From positions 1 to 64,000 of the forward strand of contig CANIEC010000007.1 of assembly GCA_947466085.1 (NCBI GenBank): 64,000 bases of DNA. The letters are read 5' to 3'. Both the position numbers and the translations under genes were made by a program. The notes under the pieces are model-generated. The model was given only the letters and a program-made list of their open reading frames with translations. It ran no database searches and was not told the DNA's origin. The stretch comes from Rhodospirillales bacterium (GTDB lineage Bacteria > Pseudomonadota > Alphaproteobacteria > Reyranellales > Reyranellaceae). This document shows positions 12,737 through 21,803 of this stretch, piece after piece (the stretch's first letter is position 1; the number at the start of each line of letters is the position of its first letter).

Positions 12737-13378
12737 TCAAGAAACAGGCGGGGTTGGCGGCAGGAGCCGGTCGACGGCCCGCTTCCAGACCCCGCAGGCA
12801 TCATGGAAAGACAATCCGAACTGCTCGCGCATTCGCGCCCAGCTTTCGAAATCGACCAGCGCTTCAATAGCCAGGACCGTCTGGCGCCCCTCGCACTCGT
12901 CGAGAGTCGAGAGTTCCGGCGCGTACATTTCCTCGATCCGGCGGATGACCATCTCGCGGATCAGCCGTATCCGCGCCTTGAGATCCGCCGAATCGCCCTG
13001 GTTGGCGTTGAGTGCCCGCCACATTGGAAGCCATTCCTCACAGATCCGGCCACGCGTCTCCAGATGCGTCTTCAGCCGCTCCTCGCGGCTCCCGGCGGCA
13101 GGTTGAGCGGTGACCTCAGCCGATGTCTTCAGCAGCGCTTCGTCCGTCGCGGCGACGCGCAGCGCATGCAGGTCGGGGAAGCGCTCGAAAACGGACCTGA
13201 CCGAGTAGCCCGCCCTTTGCGCGATCGACGCAGCGGTCGGGATCTGTGGATTTTCCCGCAGGAGCGCGAGATAGGCTTCGATGATGAGCTGCCGGGTCCT
13301 CGCGCTGCGCAACCGACGGCCGTCGACGGGTTCAGGTCCGGCCGGGACTTCAGATGGCCGCCTGCCCAGCTCCGTCAC
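12737..13378 (-). CDS. TetR/AcrR family transcriptional regulator (third of a tandem triplet)
   Basis: A 213-residue TetR-like repressor by its N-terminal HTH (PTAASIAQRAGYSVRSVFERFPD, about residues 42-64). It also has a helical C-terminal domain ending in SWARMREQFGLSFHDACGVW and RAVDRLLP. The GTG start at 13378 overlaps the stop of the upstream paralog as GTGA. The longer upstream reading is a shadow of that paralog. It is clearly paralogous to the two regulators immediately upstream (shared DGRRLRS, AGYSVRS and SWARMRE blocks). No cognate target gene lies downstream on the same strand before tRNA-His. The ligand and target are unknown; heterodimerisation with the neighbours is conceivable but not shown. 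Confidence 0.88.
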   Translation of the reverse strand: MTELGRRPSEVPAGPEPVDGRRLRSARTRQLIIEAYLALLRENPQIPTAASIAQRAGYSVRSVFERFPDLHALRVAATDEALLKTSAEVTAQPAAGSREERLKTHLETRGRICEEWLPMWRALNANQGDSADLKARIRLIREMVIRRIEEMYAPELSTLDECEGRQTVLAIEALVDFESWARMREQFGLSFHDACGVWKRAVDRLLPPTPPVS

Positions 13379-13992
13379 GCCGCACCGACGGAATCCGTTG
13401 GTAGCAGGCGATCGATCGCCTGCATCCAGACGAGGCAGGCCTCTTCGATGGAGAGGCCGAACAGTTCGCGCATGCGTGCCCAGCTTTCGACATCCGTCAG
13501 CGCCTCGAGCGCGATCAGGATCTGACGCCGCTCCCCAGTAGGCATCATCGCGAACTCGGGCGCGAACATCAGCTCCATGCGAGCCGTTACATGGTTGCGG
13601 GCCAGACGGATGCGCTCCTTCAGCTCTGGGGAGTCGCCCTGGTTCACGATCAGCGAGCGCCACAGCGGCAGCCAGCGCTCACAGGTCTGTCCGCGTGTCC
13701 GGACATGTGACTCGATCCTGGTCTCGCGGTCGCCATCGGCTCCCCTTGGCGGCGCCAGCGCCGCCAACTGCGCGAGCGAATAGTCGACGGCCGCCACCTG
13801 AAGTGCGCGGATATCGGGAAATCGCTCGAACACCGAGCGCACCGAATAGCCCGCCTTTTCGGCGATCTCGGCGGCCGTCGGCACTCGGGGAGACATCTCC
13901 TCGGCCAGCGTAAGATAGGCTTCGATGATCAACTGCTTGGTCCGCTCGCTGCGCAGCCGGCGGCCATCGAGCTTGTTAGGTCCAGAATTCAT
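13375..13992 (-). CDS. TetR/AcrR family transcriptional regulator (middle of a tandem triplet)
   Basis: A 205-residue regulator with HTH PTAAEIAEKAGYSVRSVFERFPD (about residues 37-59), preceded by the basic leader LDGRRLRSERTKQLIIEAYL shared with both neighbours. The C-terminal domain ends in SWARMRELFGLSIEEACLVW and QAIDRLLP. Its ATG overlaps the upstream paralog's stop (ATGA), and its own stop overlaps the next start (GTGA). So the three genes are almost certainly one translationally coupled operon. Effector and targets are not evident from the sequence. Confidence 0.92.
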   Translation of the reverse strand: MNSGPNKLDGRRLRSERTKQLIIEAYLTLAEEMSPRVPTAAEIAEKAGYSVRSVFERFPDIRALQVAAVDYSLAQLAALAPPRGADGDRETRIESHVRTRGQTCERWLPLWRSLIVNQGDSPELKERIRLARNHVTARMELMFAPEFAMMPTGERRQILIALEALTDVESWARMRELFGLSIEEACLVWMQAIDRLLPTDSVGAA

Positions 13993-14648
13993 GATGGTGC
14001 TGTGTCTTGCGGGGTCGGTGGCAGGATCCGGTCGATGGCCCGGATCCAGACGCCACAGCTTTCGGCGAACGAAAGGCCGTGCATGTCGCGCATCCGCGCC
14101 CAGCTCTCGATATCGGTCACGGCTTCCAGAGCGATCAGGAGATTGCGGCGCTCGATCGGGGAAAGCATCGACAGTTCAGGTCGATACATGAGCTCCATGC
14201 GCTCGATCGTCCGGTCGCGGGCGATCTTTACGCGCGCCTTGAGGGCGTCGTTCTCGTCGACGTTGAACAGCAGTGCCCGCCACAGAGCGACCCCGCGGTC
14301 GCAGGTCCCTGCCCTTGTTTCAACCTGCGACCGGATACGGGTCGCACGGTCGCCGTCGACGTCGCGCGCCGGAGCCAGCGCCGCCGCATGCGCCAGGCTA
14401 TAATCCGCCGCCGCGACTCTCAGCGTGTGGAGATCCGGGAAGCGCTCGAAAATCGACCGGACGGAGTAGCCGGCCCGCGCCGCGATCTCCACCGCGGTCG
14501 GCATCGGTACCGACGGGTTTTCCCGAATCAGCTCCAGATAGGCCTCGATGATGAGCTGTTTTGTCCGTTCGCTGCGCAAACGACGACCATCCATGCGGAT
14601 TGGCTTGGGAGCCGCCGCTGCGGGGGCAGCGTCGTCGGTCCGACTCAT
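13989..14648 (-). CDS. TetR/AcrR family transcriptional regulator (first of a tandem triplet)
   Basis: From the ATG at 14648 (MSRTDDAAPAAAAPKPIRM) this is 219 residues. An in-frame ATG at 14678 is also possible, and no strong Shine-Dalgarno decides between them. After an Ala/Pro-rich leader come the same DGRRLRSERTKQLIIEAYL block, an HTH (AVEIAARAGYSVRSIFERFPD) and the C-terminal SWARMRDMHGLSFAESCGVW / RAIDRILP blocks seen in the two downstream paralogs. Its TGA overlaps the next ATG. A perfect inverted repeat 60-75 nt upstream is a candidate operator for the operon. Confidence 0.88.
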   Translation of the reverse strand: MSRTDDAAPAAAAPKPIRMDGRRLRSERTKQLIIEAYLELIRENPSVPMPTAVEIAARAGYSVRSIFERFPDLHTLRVAAADYSLAHAAALAPARDVDGDRATRIRSQVETRAGTCDRGVALWRALLFNVDENDALKARVKIARDRTIERMELMYRPELSMLSPIERRNLLIALEAVTDIESWARMRDMHGLSFAESCGVWIRAIDRILPPTPQDTAPS

Positions 14649-14708
14649 TTCGGTAGCGAGCTCACCATGGAACGCCATGCGCGCCGGATATGGCCCGGAT
14701 ATGCAGAT

Positions 14709-14723
14709 ATTGGCAATGCCAAT
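14709..14723. promoter_or_regulatory. Candidate operator upstream of the TetR triplet
   Basis: A perfect inverted repeat ATTGGC-AAT-GCCAAT (15 bp) lies 61 nt upstream of the chosen start of the first TetR gene. It falls in the 164-nt gap after the aminotransferase gene. The symmetry and position fit an autoregulatory TetR operator, but no promoter hexamers are clear nearby. Confidence 0.35.
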
Positions 14724-14812
14724 GCAGTAACTCTCTAAGATCAGGACCACAGCGGCCTGAAAATTTGATGACAATTGCATCTTATGGTCGAAACACTGCA
14801 AATACCAGAGAA

Positions 14813-15976
14813 TTAGTGCCCAAAATGGGCCGCCAACCGCTGGATGGCGCTGTCCAACGTGGAGTCGTGTTTGCAGAAGCAGAAGCGTGCGAAATACCGG
14901 GGAGCCTCAGGCGACTGGTAAAACGCGCTGACCGGGACGGCGGTAACGCCGGCCTTTACAGTTATGTGACGGCAGAATTCTTCATCCGTGCCGTTGAAGC
15001 CCAGAGGCCGGAAGTCCGTGGTGACGAAGTATGTCCCATGGGCCGGCAAGACGTCGAAACCGATGGTCGACAGAGCGTTTGCCAGTCGGTCGCGTTTGCG
15101 CTGCATGTCGGCGGCCAGGGTCGCGAAATAGCCGTCCGGCAGCCGCAGCCCCGTCGCCGCCCCCCATTGGAGGTTGGGCGGGGTCGTGAAGGTCATGAAC
15201 TGGTGCGTACGGGCAATTGGCTTCATCAGCTCCGGCGCGGCGGTGATGTACCCCACTTTCCACCCCGTCAGGCTGAAGCTCTTGCCGGCGGAGCCGATGC
15301 GCACCGTGCGGTCACGCATGCCCGGCAGGGTCATCAGCGAGATGTGCCGCCGGTCGTCGAAGATGATGTGCTCATAGACCTCGTCGCAGATCGCGTAGAC
15401 ATCATGCTCGAGGCAGAGCTCCGCGATGTACGAAAGCTCCTCCCGATCGAAGACCTTCGAGCAGGGATTCATCGGCGTATTGAAGAGGATGAGCTTGGTC
15501 TTGGGGCCGAACGCGGCAGCCAGCTCCTCCTTCGGCAGGCGCCACGTGGGCGGCTCCAGTCGCACCAGCTTGGGGATCCCACCCGCTCGGCGCACGATGG
15601 GCAGGTAGGAATCGTAGAGCGGCTCGATCAGCACGACCTCGTCGCCGGGCTCAATCAGGCCGAACAGGCAGTCGCCCAGCGCCTCGGTCGCGCCCGACGT
15701 GACGAGCACCTCGTTTTGCCAATCGACGTCGAGCCCCTGGAAACGCCTGGCGTGCTCCGCCACCGCCTGCCGCAGCTCAGGTATTCCCATCATCGGCGGA
15801 TACTGGTTGTGGCCGTTCAGCAGATAATCCGCCGCAGCGGCACGAACCTCTTCCGGTCCCTTGTCGTCGGGAAATCCCTGGCCGAGGTTGACTGAATTGT
15901 GCTCGCGGGCAAGCGCCGACATGACTTCGAACACCGTCGTTCCCAAGCCGGCCATTGTCGAGTTTGCAGGTTTCAT
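14813..15976 (-). CDS. PLP-dependent class I/II aminotransferase
   Basis: A 387-residue cytoplasmic fold-type I aminotransferase. The PLP-binding lysine lies in GSAGKSFSLTGWKVGY. The conserved NTPMNPCSKVF (Asn that contacts PLP), CDEVYEHIIFD (Asp that contacts the pyridine N) and C-terminal RFCFCKHDSTL (substrate-carboxylate Arg) are present. The overall pattern (VNLGQGFPDDKGPEEV at the N-terminus) is that of the kynurenine/methionine/aspartate-like aminotransferase subfamily. The exact amino donor cannot be told. It lies upstream of the TetR triplet on the same strand, with a 164-nt gap. It is divergent from glnB across a 197-nt intergenic region. Confidence 0.93.
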   Translation of the reverse strand: MKPANSTMAGLGTTVFEVMSALAREHNSVNLGQGFPDDKGPEEVRAAAADYLLNGHNQYPPMMGIPELRQAVAEHARRFQGLDVDWQNEVLVTSGATEALGDCLFGLIEPGDEVVLIEPLYDSYLPIVRRAGGIPKLVRLEPPTWRLPKEELAAAFGPKTKLILFNTPMNPCSKVFDREELSYIAELCLEHDVYAICDEVYEHIIFDDRRHISLMTLPGMRDRTVRIGSAGKSFSLTGWKVGYITAAPELMKPIARTHQFMTFTTPPNLQWGAATGLRLPDGYFATLAADMQRKRDRLANALSTIGFDVLPAHGTYFVTTDFRPLGFNGTDEEFCRHITVKAGVTAVPVSAFYQSPEAPRYFARFCFCKHDSTLDSAIQRLAAHFGH

Positions 15977-16087
15977 GGATACTGTACCGCCTGATATTTG
16001 GTCATTTTTCTGATTAATATTTGCTCAATCCGCCCGACAAACAGACAGCATGAATCGACAATTCCCGTTTCAGGCTGTGGAAATTTC

Positions 16088-16512
<425 letters not shown>

Positions 16513-16567
16513 GGACCCGGCCTTTGCGGGCTGAAGCAGTAAACCACAAGTAGAGGGACGATCGACA

Positions 16568-17974
16568 ATGGATGCCAAACAGGTTCTCGCGCTGATCAAG
16601 GAAAAGGATGTCAAGTTCGTTGACTTCCGCTTTACCGATCCGCGCGGCAAGTGGCAGCACACGGCCCGCATGGCGTCCGCCACCGACGAAGGCACCTTCG
16701 AGGACGGCGTGATGTTCGACGGCTCCTCGATCGCCGGCTGGAAGGCGATCAACGAGTCCGACATGATCCTGATGCCGGATCCCTCCACTGCCGTGCTGGA
16801 TCCCTTCTCCGCGCAGACCACGCTGATCGTGAGCTGCGACGTCGTCGAGCCCTCGACCGGCCAGCTCTACGCCCGCTGCCCGCGCTCGACCGCCAAGCGC
16901 GCCGAGGCCTTCATGAAGTCGTCCGGCATCGGCGACACTGCCGTGTTCGGCCCCGAGCTCGAGTTCTTCGTGTTCGACGACGTCCGCTACGACGTCCAGA
17001 TGCAGGGCAGCTTCTACAGCATCTCCTCCAACGAATCGCCGTGGAACACCGGCATCGCGGTCGAGGGCGGCAACCTGGCCCATCGTCCGGGCGTCAAGGG
17101 CGGCTACTTCCCCGTCCAGCCGGTCGACACGCACAACGACCTGCGCGCCGAGATGATGTCGGTCTGCACCGACATGGGCCTCACCATGGAAATCCACCAT
17201 CACGAGGTGGCTCCGGCCCAGAACGAGCTCGGCTTCAAGTTCGACACGCTCGTGAAGACCGCCGACAACGTGCAGAAGTACAAGTACTCGCTGCACAACG
17301 TCGCCCACAGCTACGGCAAGTCGCTGACCTTCATGCCGAAGCCGCTCTATGGCGACAACGGCTCGGGCATGCACACCCACCAGTCGATCTGGAAGGACGG
17401 CAAGCCGCTGTTCGCCGGTTCGGGCTATGCCGACCTGTCGGAGACGGCGCTGTACTACATCGGCGGCATCATCAAGCACGCCAAGGCGCTGAATGCGTTC
17501 ACCAACGCCAGCACCAACTCCTACAAGCGCGTCATCCCGGGCTTCGAGGCGCCGGTGCTGCTGGCCTACTCGTCGCGCAACCGCTCGGCCTCGTGCCGCA
17601 TCCCCTACGCGTCCTCGCCCAAGGGCAAGCGCGTCGAGGTCCGCTTCCCCGATCCGTCGGCCAACCCGTACCTCGCCTTCGCGGCGATGCTGATGGCCGG
17701 CATCGACGGCATCAACAACAAGATCCATCCGGGCGACCCGATGGACAAGAACCTGTACGACCTGCCGCCGGAAGAACTCTCGAAGGTTCCGACCGTCGCC
17801 GGCTCGCTGCGCGAGGCCCTCAACGCCCTCGACGCCGACCGCTCGTTCCTCACCAAGGGCGGCGTGTTCACGGACGACCAGATCGACGCCTACATGGAGC
17901 TCAAGTGGGAAGAGGTCTACAACTGGGAACACCAGCCGGCCCCGATCGAGTACAAGATGTACTACTCGATCTGA
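16568..17974 (+). CDS. glnA: Glutamine synthetase type I
   Basis: This enzyme makes glutamine from glutamate, ammonia and ATP as a cytoplasmic dodecamer. The 468-residue protein has [19 protein letters not shown], the metal-ligand region [24 protein letters not shown], and the ATP-binding [16 protein letters not shown]. Tyr397 in NLYDLPPEE is the expected adenylylation site, so this is a GSI-beta type enzyme regulated by GlnE. It follows glnB, and a strong hairpin terminator follows the stop. Confidence 0.98.
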   Translation: MDAKQVLALIKEKDVKFVDFRFTDPRGKWQHTARMASATDEGTFEDGVMFDGSSIAGWKAINESDMILMPDPSTAVLDPFSAQTTLIVSCDVVEPSTGQLYARCPRSTAKRAEAFMKSSGIGDTAVFGPELEFFVFDDVRYDVQMQGSFYSISSNESPWNTGIAVEGGNLAHRPGVKGGYFPVQPVDTHNDLRAEMMSVCTDMGLTMEIHHHEVAPAQNELGFKFDTLVKTADNVQKYKYSLHNVAHSYGKSLTFMPKPLYGDNGSGMHTHQSIWKDGKPLFAGSGYADLSETALYYIGGIIKHAKALNAFTNASTNSYKRVIPGFEAPVLLAYSSRNRSASCRIPYASSPKGKRVEVRFPDPSANPYLAFAAMLMAGIDGINNKIHPGDPMDKNLYDLPPEELSKVPTVAGSLREALNALDADRSFLTKGGVFTDDQIDAYMELKWEEVYNWEHQPAPIEYKMYYSI

Positions 17975-17998
17975 TCTTTTCCGATCTTTCGGATCATG

Positions 17999-18028
17999 GA
18001 AGGGCCCGCTGTTGCGGGCCCTTCTTTT
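17999..18028 (+). terminator. Rho-independent terminator of glnBA
   Basis: A perfect 11-bp stem GAAGGGCCCGC / GCGGGCCCTTC with loop TGTT is followed by TTTT, 25 nt after the glnA stop. Confidence 0.9.
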
Positions 18029-18069
18029 GTTGGAGGATGCGCGCCGCAACACCTTCTGAGGAAACCGAC

Positions 18070-18936
18070 ATGGGCTGGATGGACGAAGCGATGGAGACCC
18101 TGCGGCCGTGGATCGGGCGGGTGCGCACGGTCGAGGACGATATCGGCATGATGGCCGTCCGCCGCGTCGCCGCAACCTTCGATGTCGACCCCGATTCGAT
18201 CAAGCGCGGCCAGGAGCTGCCGCCGCACTGGTTCACGGTCTTCTTCGCCGAGACCGTTCGCCAGGGTGAACTCGGCCCGGACGGCCATCCCAACAAGGGC
18301 ATCGTCCTGCCGCCGATCCCGATGCCACGCCGCATGGGCGCCGGCCGCCGGGTCGAGATCATGGGACGCCTGAAGGCCGGGGAGCCGGCGCTGAAGAAGG
18401 CCGAGGTCGCGAACATCCTCCCCAAGACCGGCCGCTCGGGCGACATCTTCGTGCTGACGATGCGCCACACGATCGAACAGGGCGGCAGGACCATCGCCTC
18501 CGACACGTTCGACGCGATCTACCGTCCCGCCGTGCCACCGGGCCAGAAGACCACCGCCACGGTCGCCACCCCGGCACGCACCGACCAGGCCTGGACCGAG
18601 ACGACGCAGCTCACCAACACGCTCAATTTCCGCTATGGCGGAATCACCTGGAACGCCCACCGCATCCACTATGACGGCGACTACACGCGCAGCGAGGAAG
18701 GCTATCCCGCCATCGTCTCCAACGGCGGCCTGTCCATGCATCTGATGGTCGACGCCGCGCTGAAGCACGCCAAGGGCGAGTTGAAGGACTACACCGCCCG
18801 CCTCGTCCATCCGCTCTGGGTCGGCGACCTCATCGACGTGCGCGGCGAGGAGCAGAAGGACGGCAAGCTGAGGCTCTGGGCCGCCGACAAGAACGGCGTC
18901 CTGTGCGGCGAGATGGACCTGGAGTTTGCGGCGTGA
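18070..18936 (+). CDS. FAS1-like / MaoC-type dehydratase (mesaconyl-C4-CoA hydratase-like)
   Basis: A 288-residue protein with two hot-dog-like halves. The N-terminal FAS1-like dehydratase domain includes GQELPPHWFTVFFAE and the C-terminal half includes NTLNFRYGGITWNAHRIHYD. The RIHYD segment matches the active-site region of HTD2/mesaconyl-C4-CoA hydratase-type enzymes, which hydrate acyl-CoA double bonds. The start ATG at 18070 has TGAGGA upstream. A much longer reading of this frame merely crosses glnA out of frame. Its stop overlaps the GTG of the CaiB-type CoA-transferase gene as GTGA, which suggests a coupled CoA-ester pathway. The substrate is not certain. Confidence 0.82.
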   Translation: MGWMDEAMETLRPWIGRVRTVEDDIGMMAVRRVAATFDVDPDSIKRGQELPPHWFTVFFAETVRQGELGPDGHPNKGIVLPPIPMPRRMGAGRRVEIMGRLKAGEPALKKAEVANILPKTGRSGDIFVLTMRHTIEQGGRTIASDTFDAIYRPAVPPGQKTTATVATPARTDQAWTETTQLTNTLNFRYGGITWNAHRIHYDGDYTRSEEGYPAIVSNGGLSMHLMVDAALKHAKGELKDYTARLVHPLWVGDLIDVRGEEQKDGKLRLWAADKNGVLCGEMDLEFAA

Positions 18937-20126
18937 GCGGTGGGCCGCTCTCCGGCGTGAAGGTGGTGGACCTGACGACGGTGGTCGTTGGGCCGATCTG
19001 CACGCGCACCCTCGCGGACTACGGTGCCGAGGTCATCAAGGTCGAGGCGCCGGGCGGCGACCTCCTGCGCACCATGGCGCAGGGCAGCCGCAATCCCGGC
19101 ATGTCGGGCAAGTTCATCAACTTCAACCGCAACAAGCGGTCGATCGTGCTCGACATCAAGAAGCCGGACGGGCTCGCGGCGCTGCATCGGCTGATCGAGA
19201 AGGCCGACGTGTTCGTGAGCAACGTGCGGCCCGAGGCCCTTACCCGCGCCGGGCTCGACCATGCCAGTCTGGCAAAGAAGAACCCGAAGCTGATCCACTG
19301 CTCGATCCTGGCCTTCGGCCGCGGCGGCCGTTACTACAACCGCCCCGCCTACGACCCCATCGTGCAGAGTCTCTCCGGCGTCGCCGGCACCTTGGAACGC
19401 GCCACCGGCGAGCCGCGCTTCGTGCCAATGGTGATGAGCGACCACACCACGGGCCTGATCGCTGCCCAGTGCATCGGCTTCGCGCTCTATCGCCGCGAGA
19501 AGACGGGAATCGGCGAAGCCATCGACGTGCCCATGCTGGAGAACATGGCCTCGTTCGTGTCCAGCGAGCATCTGGGTGCGGCGACCTTCGATCCGCCGAT
19601 CGGTCCCAGCGGCGACGGCCGGCTGCTCAGCCCGGATTATCGTCCTCTGCCCACGAAGGACAGCTACATTACCGTCGGGCCCAACACCAACCAGCAGGCC
19701 TTCGCCTTCTTTGACGCGATCGGCCGGCCCGAACTCAAGACGGATCCGCGCTTCGACAGCGCTTTCGCGCGGACGAACAACGCCGCCGCCTACTTCGAGG
19801 TCCGCAAGGCCGGCCTGGCGCAAAGGACCACGGCGGAGTGGCTGGAAATCTTCGACAGACTCGACGTGCCCGCAGCCCGCTACAACACGATCGACGACCT
19901 GCTCACGGACCCGCATCTCGCCGACGTCGGCTTCTTCCAGCCCGAGGAGCATCCCAGCGAAGGCCGCATCCGCCGGTCGCGCCGCGCCAACAAGTTCTCG
20001 GGCGGCGAACGCGCGGCAGAAACACATGCCCCGACGCTCGGCGAGCACACGAACGCCATCCTTGCGGAAGCCGGTTACGGCGCCACCGAGATCGAGGCAC
20101 TCCGTTCGTCAGGCGCCGTCCGTTAG
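18933..20126 (+). CDS. CaiB/BaiF family (class III) CoA-transferase
   Basis: A 397-residue class III CoA-transferase, which moves CoA between carboxylic acids through an enzyme-bound anhydride. Seen are the N-terminal LSGVKVVDLTTVVVGPICTRTLADYGAEVIKVE block and the NFNRNKRSIVLDIKKPDG motif. The conserved Asp region (VPMVMSDHTTGLIAAQ) and DVPMLENMASF follow. The start GTG at 18933 overlaps the upstream TGA by 4 nt. Pairing with the FAS1-like dehydratase resembles mesaconyl-CoA C1-C4 transferase/hydratase pairs, but the substrate is inference. No terminator is visible after it. Confidence 0.92.
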   Translation: MSGGPLSGVKVVDLTTVVVGPICTRTLADYGAEVIKVEAPGGDLLRTMAQGSRNPGMSGKFINFNRNKRSIVLDIKKPDGLAALHRLIEKADVFVSNVRPEALTRAGLDHASLAKKNPKLIHCSILAFGRGGRYYNRPAYDPIVQSLSGVAGTLERATGEPRFVPMVMSDHTTGLIAAQCIGFALYRREKTGIGEAIDVPMLENMASFVSSEHLGAATFDPPIGPSGDGRLLSPDYRPLPTKDSYITVGPNTNQQAFAFFDAIGRPELKTDPRFDSAFARTNNAAAYFEVRKAGLAQRTTAEWLEIFDRLDVPAARYNTIDDLLTDPHLADVGFFQPEEHPSEGRIRRSRRANKFSGGERAAETHAPTLGEHTNAILAEAGYGATEIEALRSSGAVR

Positions 20127-20233
20127 GCGAAGCGACAGCCCGTTACCCGCGCCGGAGTGACGGACAGCATCTCGCCGGTCGGCAGGCTGCAGGTCCCAGC
20201 CCAGTTCGTGGTCGTAGCGCAGCTGCGCCCGCA

Positions 20234-20818
20234 CTACCCAGGACTTCTTCTGTTCCTGAGATACTCCTGCCACAACGGCCGCCATTTTTCTTGCGTAACG
20301 ACAAGCACGACTTCGTCGCAACGTTCTCCATCCTGCCGGCGGATCCACTTTGGAAGGCGACCTACTTCCTCGTAGCCGTTCTTCCGGGCGTAAGCGAGAC
20401 TGCGCTTGTTGTCGTCCATCACGCGTGAGCGGACGGCATAGAGATCGAGTGCATTGAAGGCGAAGTCGAGCATCAGCATCTTCGCTTCGGTGCCGTGGCC
20501 TTTGCCGAGCTGCCCCGCCTCGCCGATCGTTGTGCTGGTGGTGGCCGTGCGATGTGCCCAATCGACTTCGTGCAAGCCGATCCACCCGATGAGTTTGTTG
20601 TCCTCGATCGTCACGATGCCGAGGCCAAACTCCGTCGTTGAACCCGACAGCCTGTCCAGCCACTCCTCTTCAGCCTTTTCCATGAGAGGAAAGGCCCGTG
20701 CCAATCGGTACTGAGTCGTTTCCGGATCATTCATCCAGCGCCGTAGCGCCGGGATGTCAGCCCGCTGGAGGGGCCGCAACAGCACGTGCTCACCTTTGCG
20801 GAAGACGACGTCGCTCAT
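20234..20818 (-). CDS. GNAT family N-acetyltransferase (RimJ/RimL type)
   Basis: A 194-residue acetyltransferase resembling the RimJ/RimL/SpeG-like branch. It has the N-terminal LRPLQRADIPALRRWMND and the acetyl-CoA-binding motif A as GEAGQLGKGHGTEAKMLMLDFAF. The C-terminal DLYAVRSRVMDDNKRSLAYARKNGYEEVGR contains the typical Asn and Tyr of the family. It stands alone, convergent with the CoA-transferase gene and followed by a 107-nt gap. The acetyl acceptor is unknown. Confidence 0.9.
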   Translation of the reverse strand: MSDVVFRKGEHVLLRPLQRADIPALRRWMNDPETTQYRLARAFPLMEKAEEEWLDRLSGSTTEFGLGIVTIEDNKLIGWIGLHEVDWAHRTATTSTTIGEAGQLGKGHGTEAKMLMLDFAFNALDLYAVRSRVMDDNKRSLAYARKNGYEEVGRLPKWIRRQDGERCDEVVLVVTQEKWRPLWQEYLRNRRSPG

Positions 20819-20869
20819 TGAGTTGTTCCCTTGTCACCAATCGGAGATGGTCCGGCGGCGGTCGATCCC

Positions 20870-21715
20870 TCAGATCGGCGGCTCGCCCTCGATCAACACG
20901 CGGTGCATGATCCGCTCCTCGCCCACCGGATAATCGATGACGACGCGGTGCATGGTGGCGCGATTGTCCCAGACGACGATGTCGCCCCTGCTCCAGACGT
21001 GACCGAAGTGATGCTGCGGCTTACGCGCCTCGTCGGCCAGTTCGTCGAGCAGGGCGTCGCTTTCGGCGCGCTCCAGCCCGACGATGCGGTCGAGGCGGTT
21101 GGGATTGAGGTAGAGCGCCTTGCGGCCGGTCACCGGATGCGTCCGCACCAACGGATGCTCAACGTCCGGCGTCTCGGCGATCTCCTCGGGCGTGCGCGGC
21201 GACGGCCGGTTGCGGGCGCGCGGCGTGTCGTAGCCGTGAATGGCGCGCTTTCCCTCGATCCGCTTCTTCGTCGCATCCGGCAGTGCGTCGTAGACCGAGT
21301 GCATGTTGCAGAACCAGGTTGCGCCGCCGTGGCTCGGAATCTCAATACTGTGCAGCAAGGTCGCCTTGGCGGGCACCGCGAAGTAGGAATCGTCGGTGTG
21401 CCAGTCTTCCGCACGGATGGCCGTCTTGTCGGTCGTGCCATCGGCCATCAACGTGCTCACCATCACCGACACATCCGGCACGGCGCCACTGCGCTTGTAG
21501 CGCAGCAACTGCCTCTGCGGCACACCGAAGGCCTTCGAGAACTCGAGCGTCTGTTCCGGCGTCATCGGATCGCCCGGAATCACGACCAGCAGATGCTCGG
21601 CGAGCGCCAGGTTCAGCATCGCGGCTAGCGCGGGCTCGGTCGCGGACGCGCGATCGAGCCCTTCGATACGCGCGCCCAGGACGGCTTTGTTGGGGACGAC
21701 TTCCGGCATGGCCAT
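20870..21715 (-). CDS. TauD/TfdA family Fe(II)/2-oxoglutarate-dependent dioxygenase
   Basis: A 281-residue cytoplasmic non-haem iron dioxygenase. The metal-binding pair H106-x-D108 is in DWHTDDSYF. The distal His and the 2-oxoglutarate-binding Arg lie in the C-terminal DNRATMHRVVIDYP and MHRVLIEG segments. The start ATG at 21715 has GGGAG upstream; an ATG two codons later is an alternative. Family members oxidise taurine, 2,4-D, alkylsulfates and other substrates. This substrate cannot be told. A sulfatase lies 1 kb away, which leaves organosulfur chemistry open but unproven. Confidence 0.9.
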   Translation of the reverse strand: MAMPEVVPNKAVLGARIEGLDRASATEPALAAMLNLALAEHLLVVIPGDPMTPEQTLEFSKAFGVPQRQLLRYKRSGAVPDVSVMVSTLMADGTTDKTAIRAEDWHTDDSYFAVPAKATLLHSIEIPSHGGATWFCNMHSVYDALPDATKKRIEGKRAIHGYDTPRARNRPSPRTPEEIAETPDVEHPLVRTHPVTGRKALYLNPNRLDRIVGLERAESDALLDELADEARKPQHHFGHVWSRGDIVVWDNRATMHRVVIDYPVGEERIMHRVLIEGEPPI

Positions 21716-21803
21716 GCGACTCCCGTGAGGTTCACTGCGGCGGCGAGCCTAACGCAAGAGCGAGCGGTCACAAAAGCCACGAGCCGGAGAGCGGAAGGGC
21801 GGC

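Noticed and set aside
16651-18069. Long plus-strand frame upstream of the FAS1-like dehydratase
   Set aside because: It is the glnA sequence read out of frame. A good ribosome-binding site precedes the ATG at 18070, and the glnBA terminator lies between.
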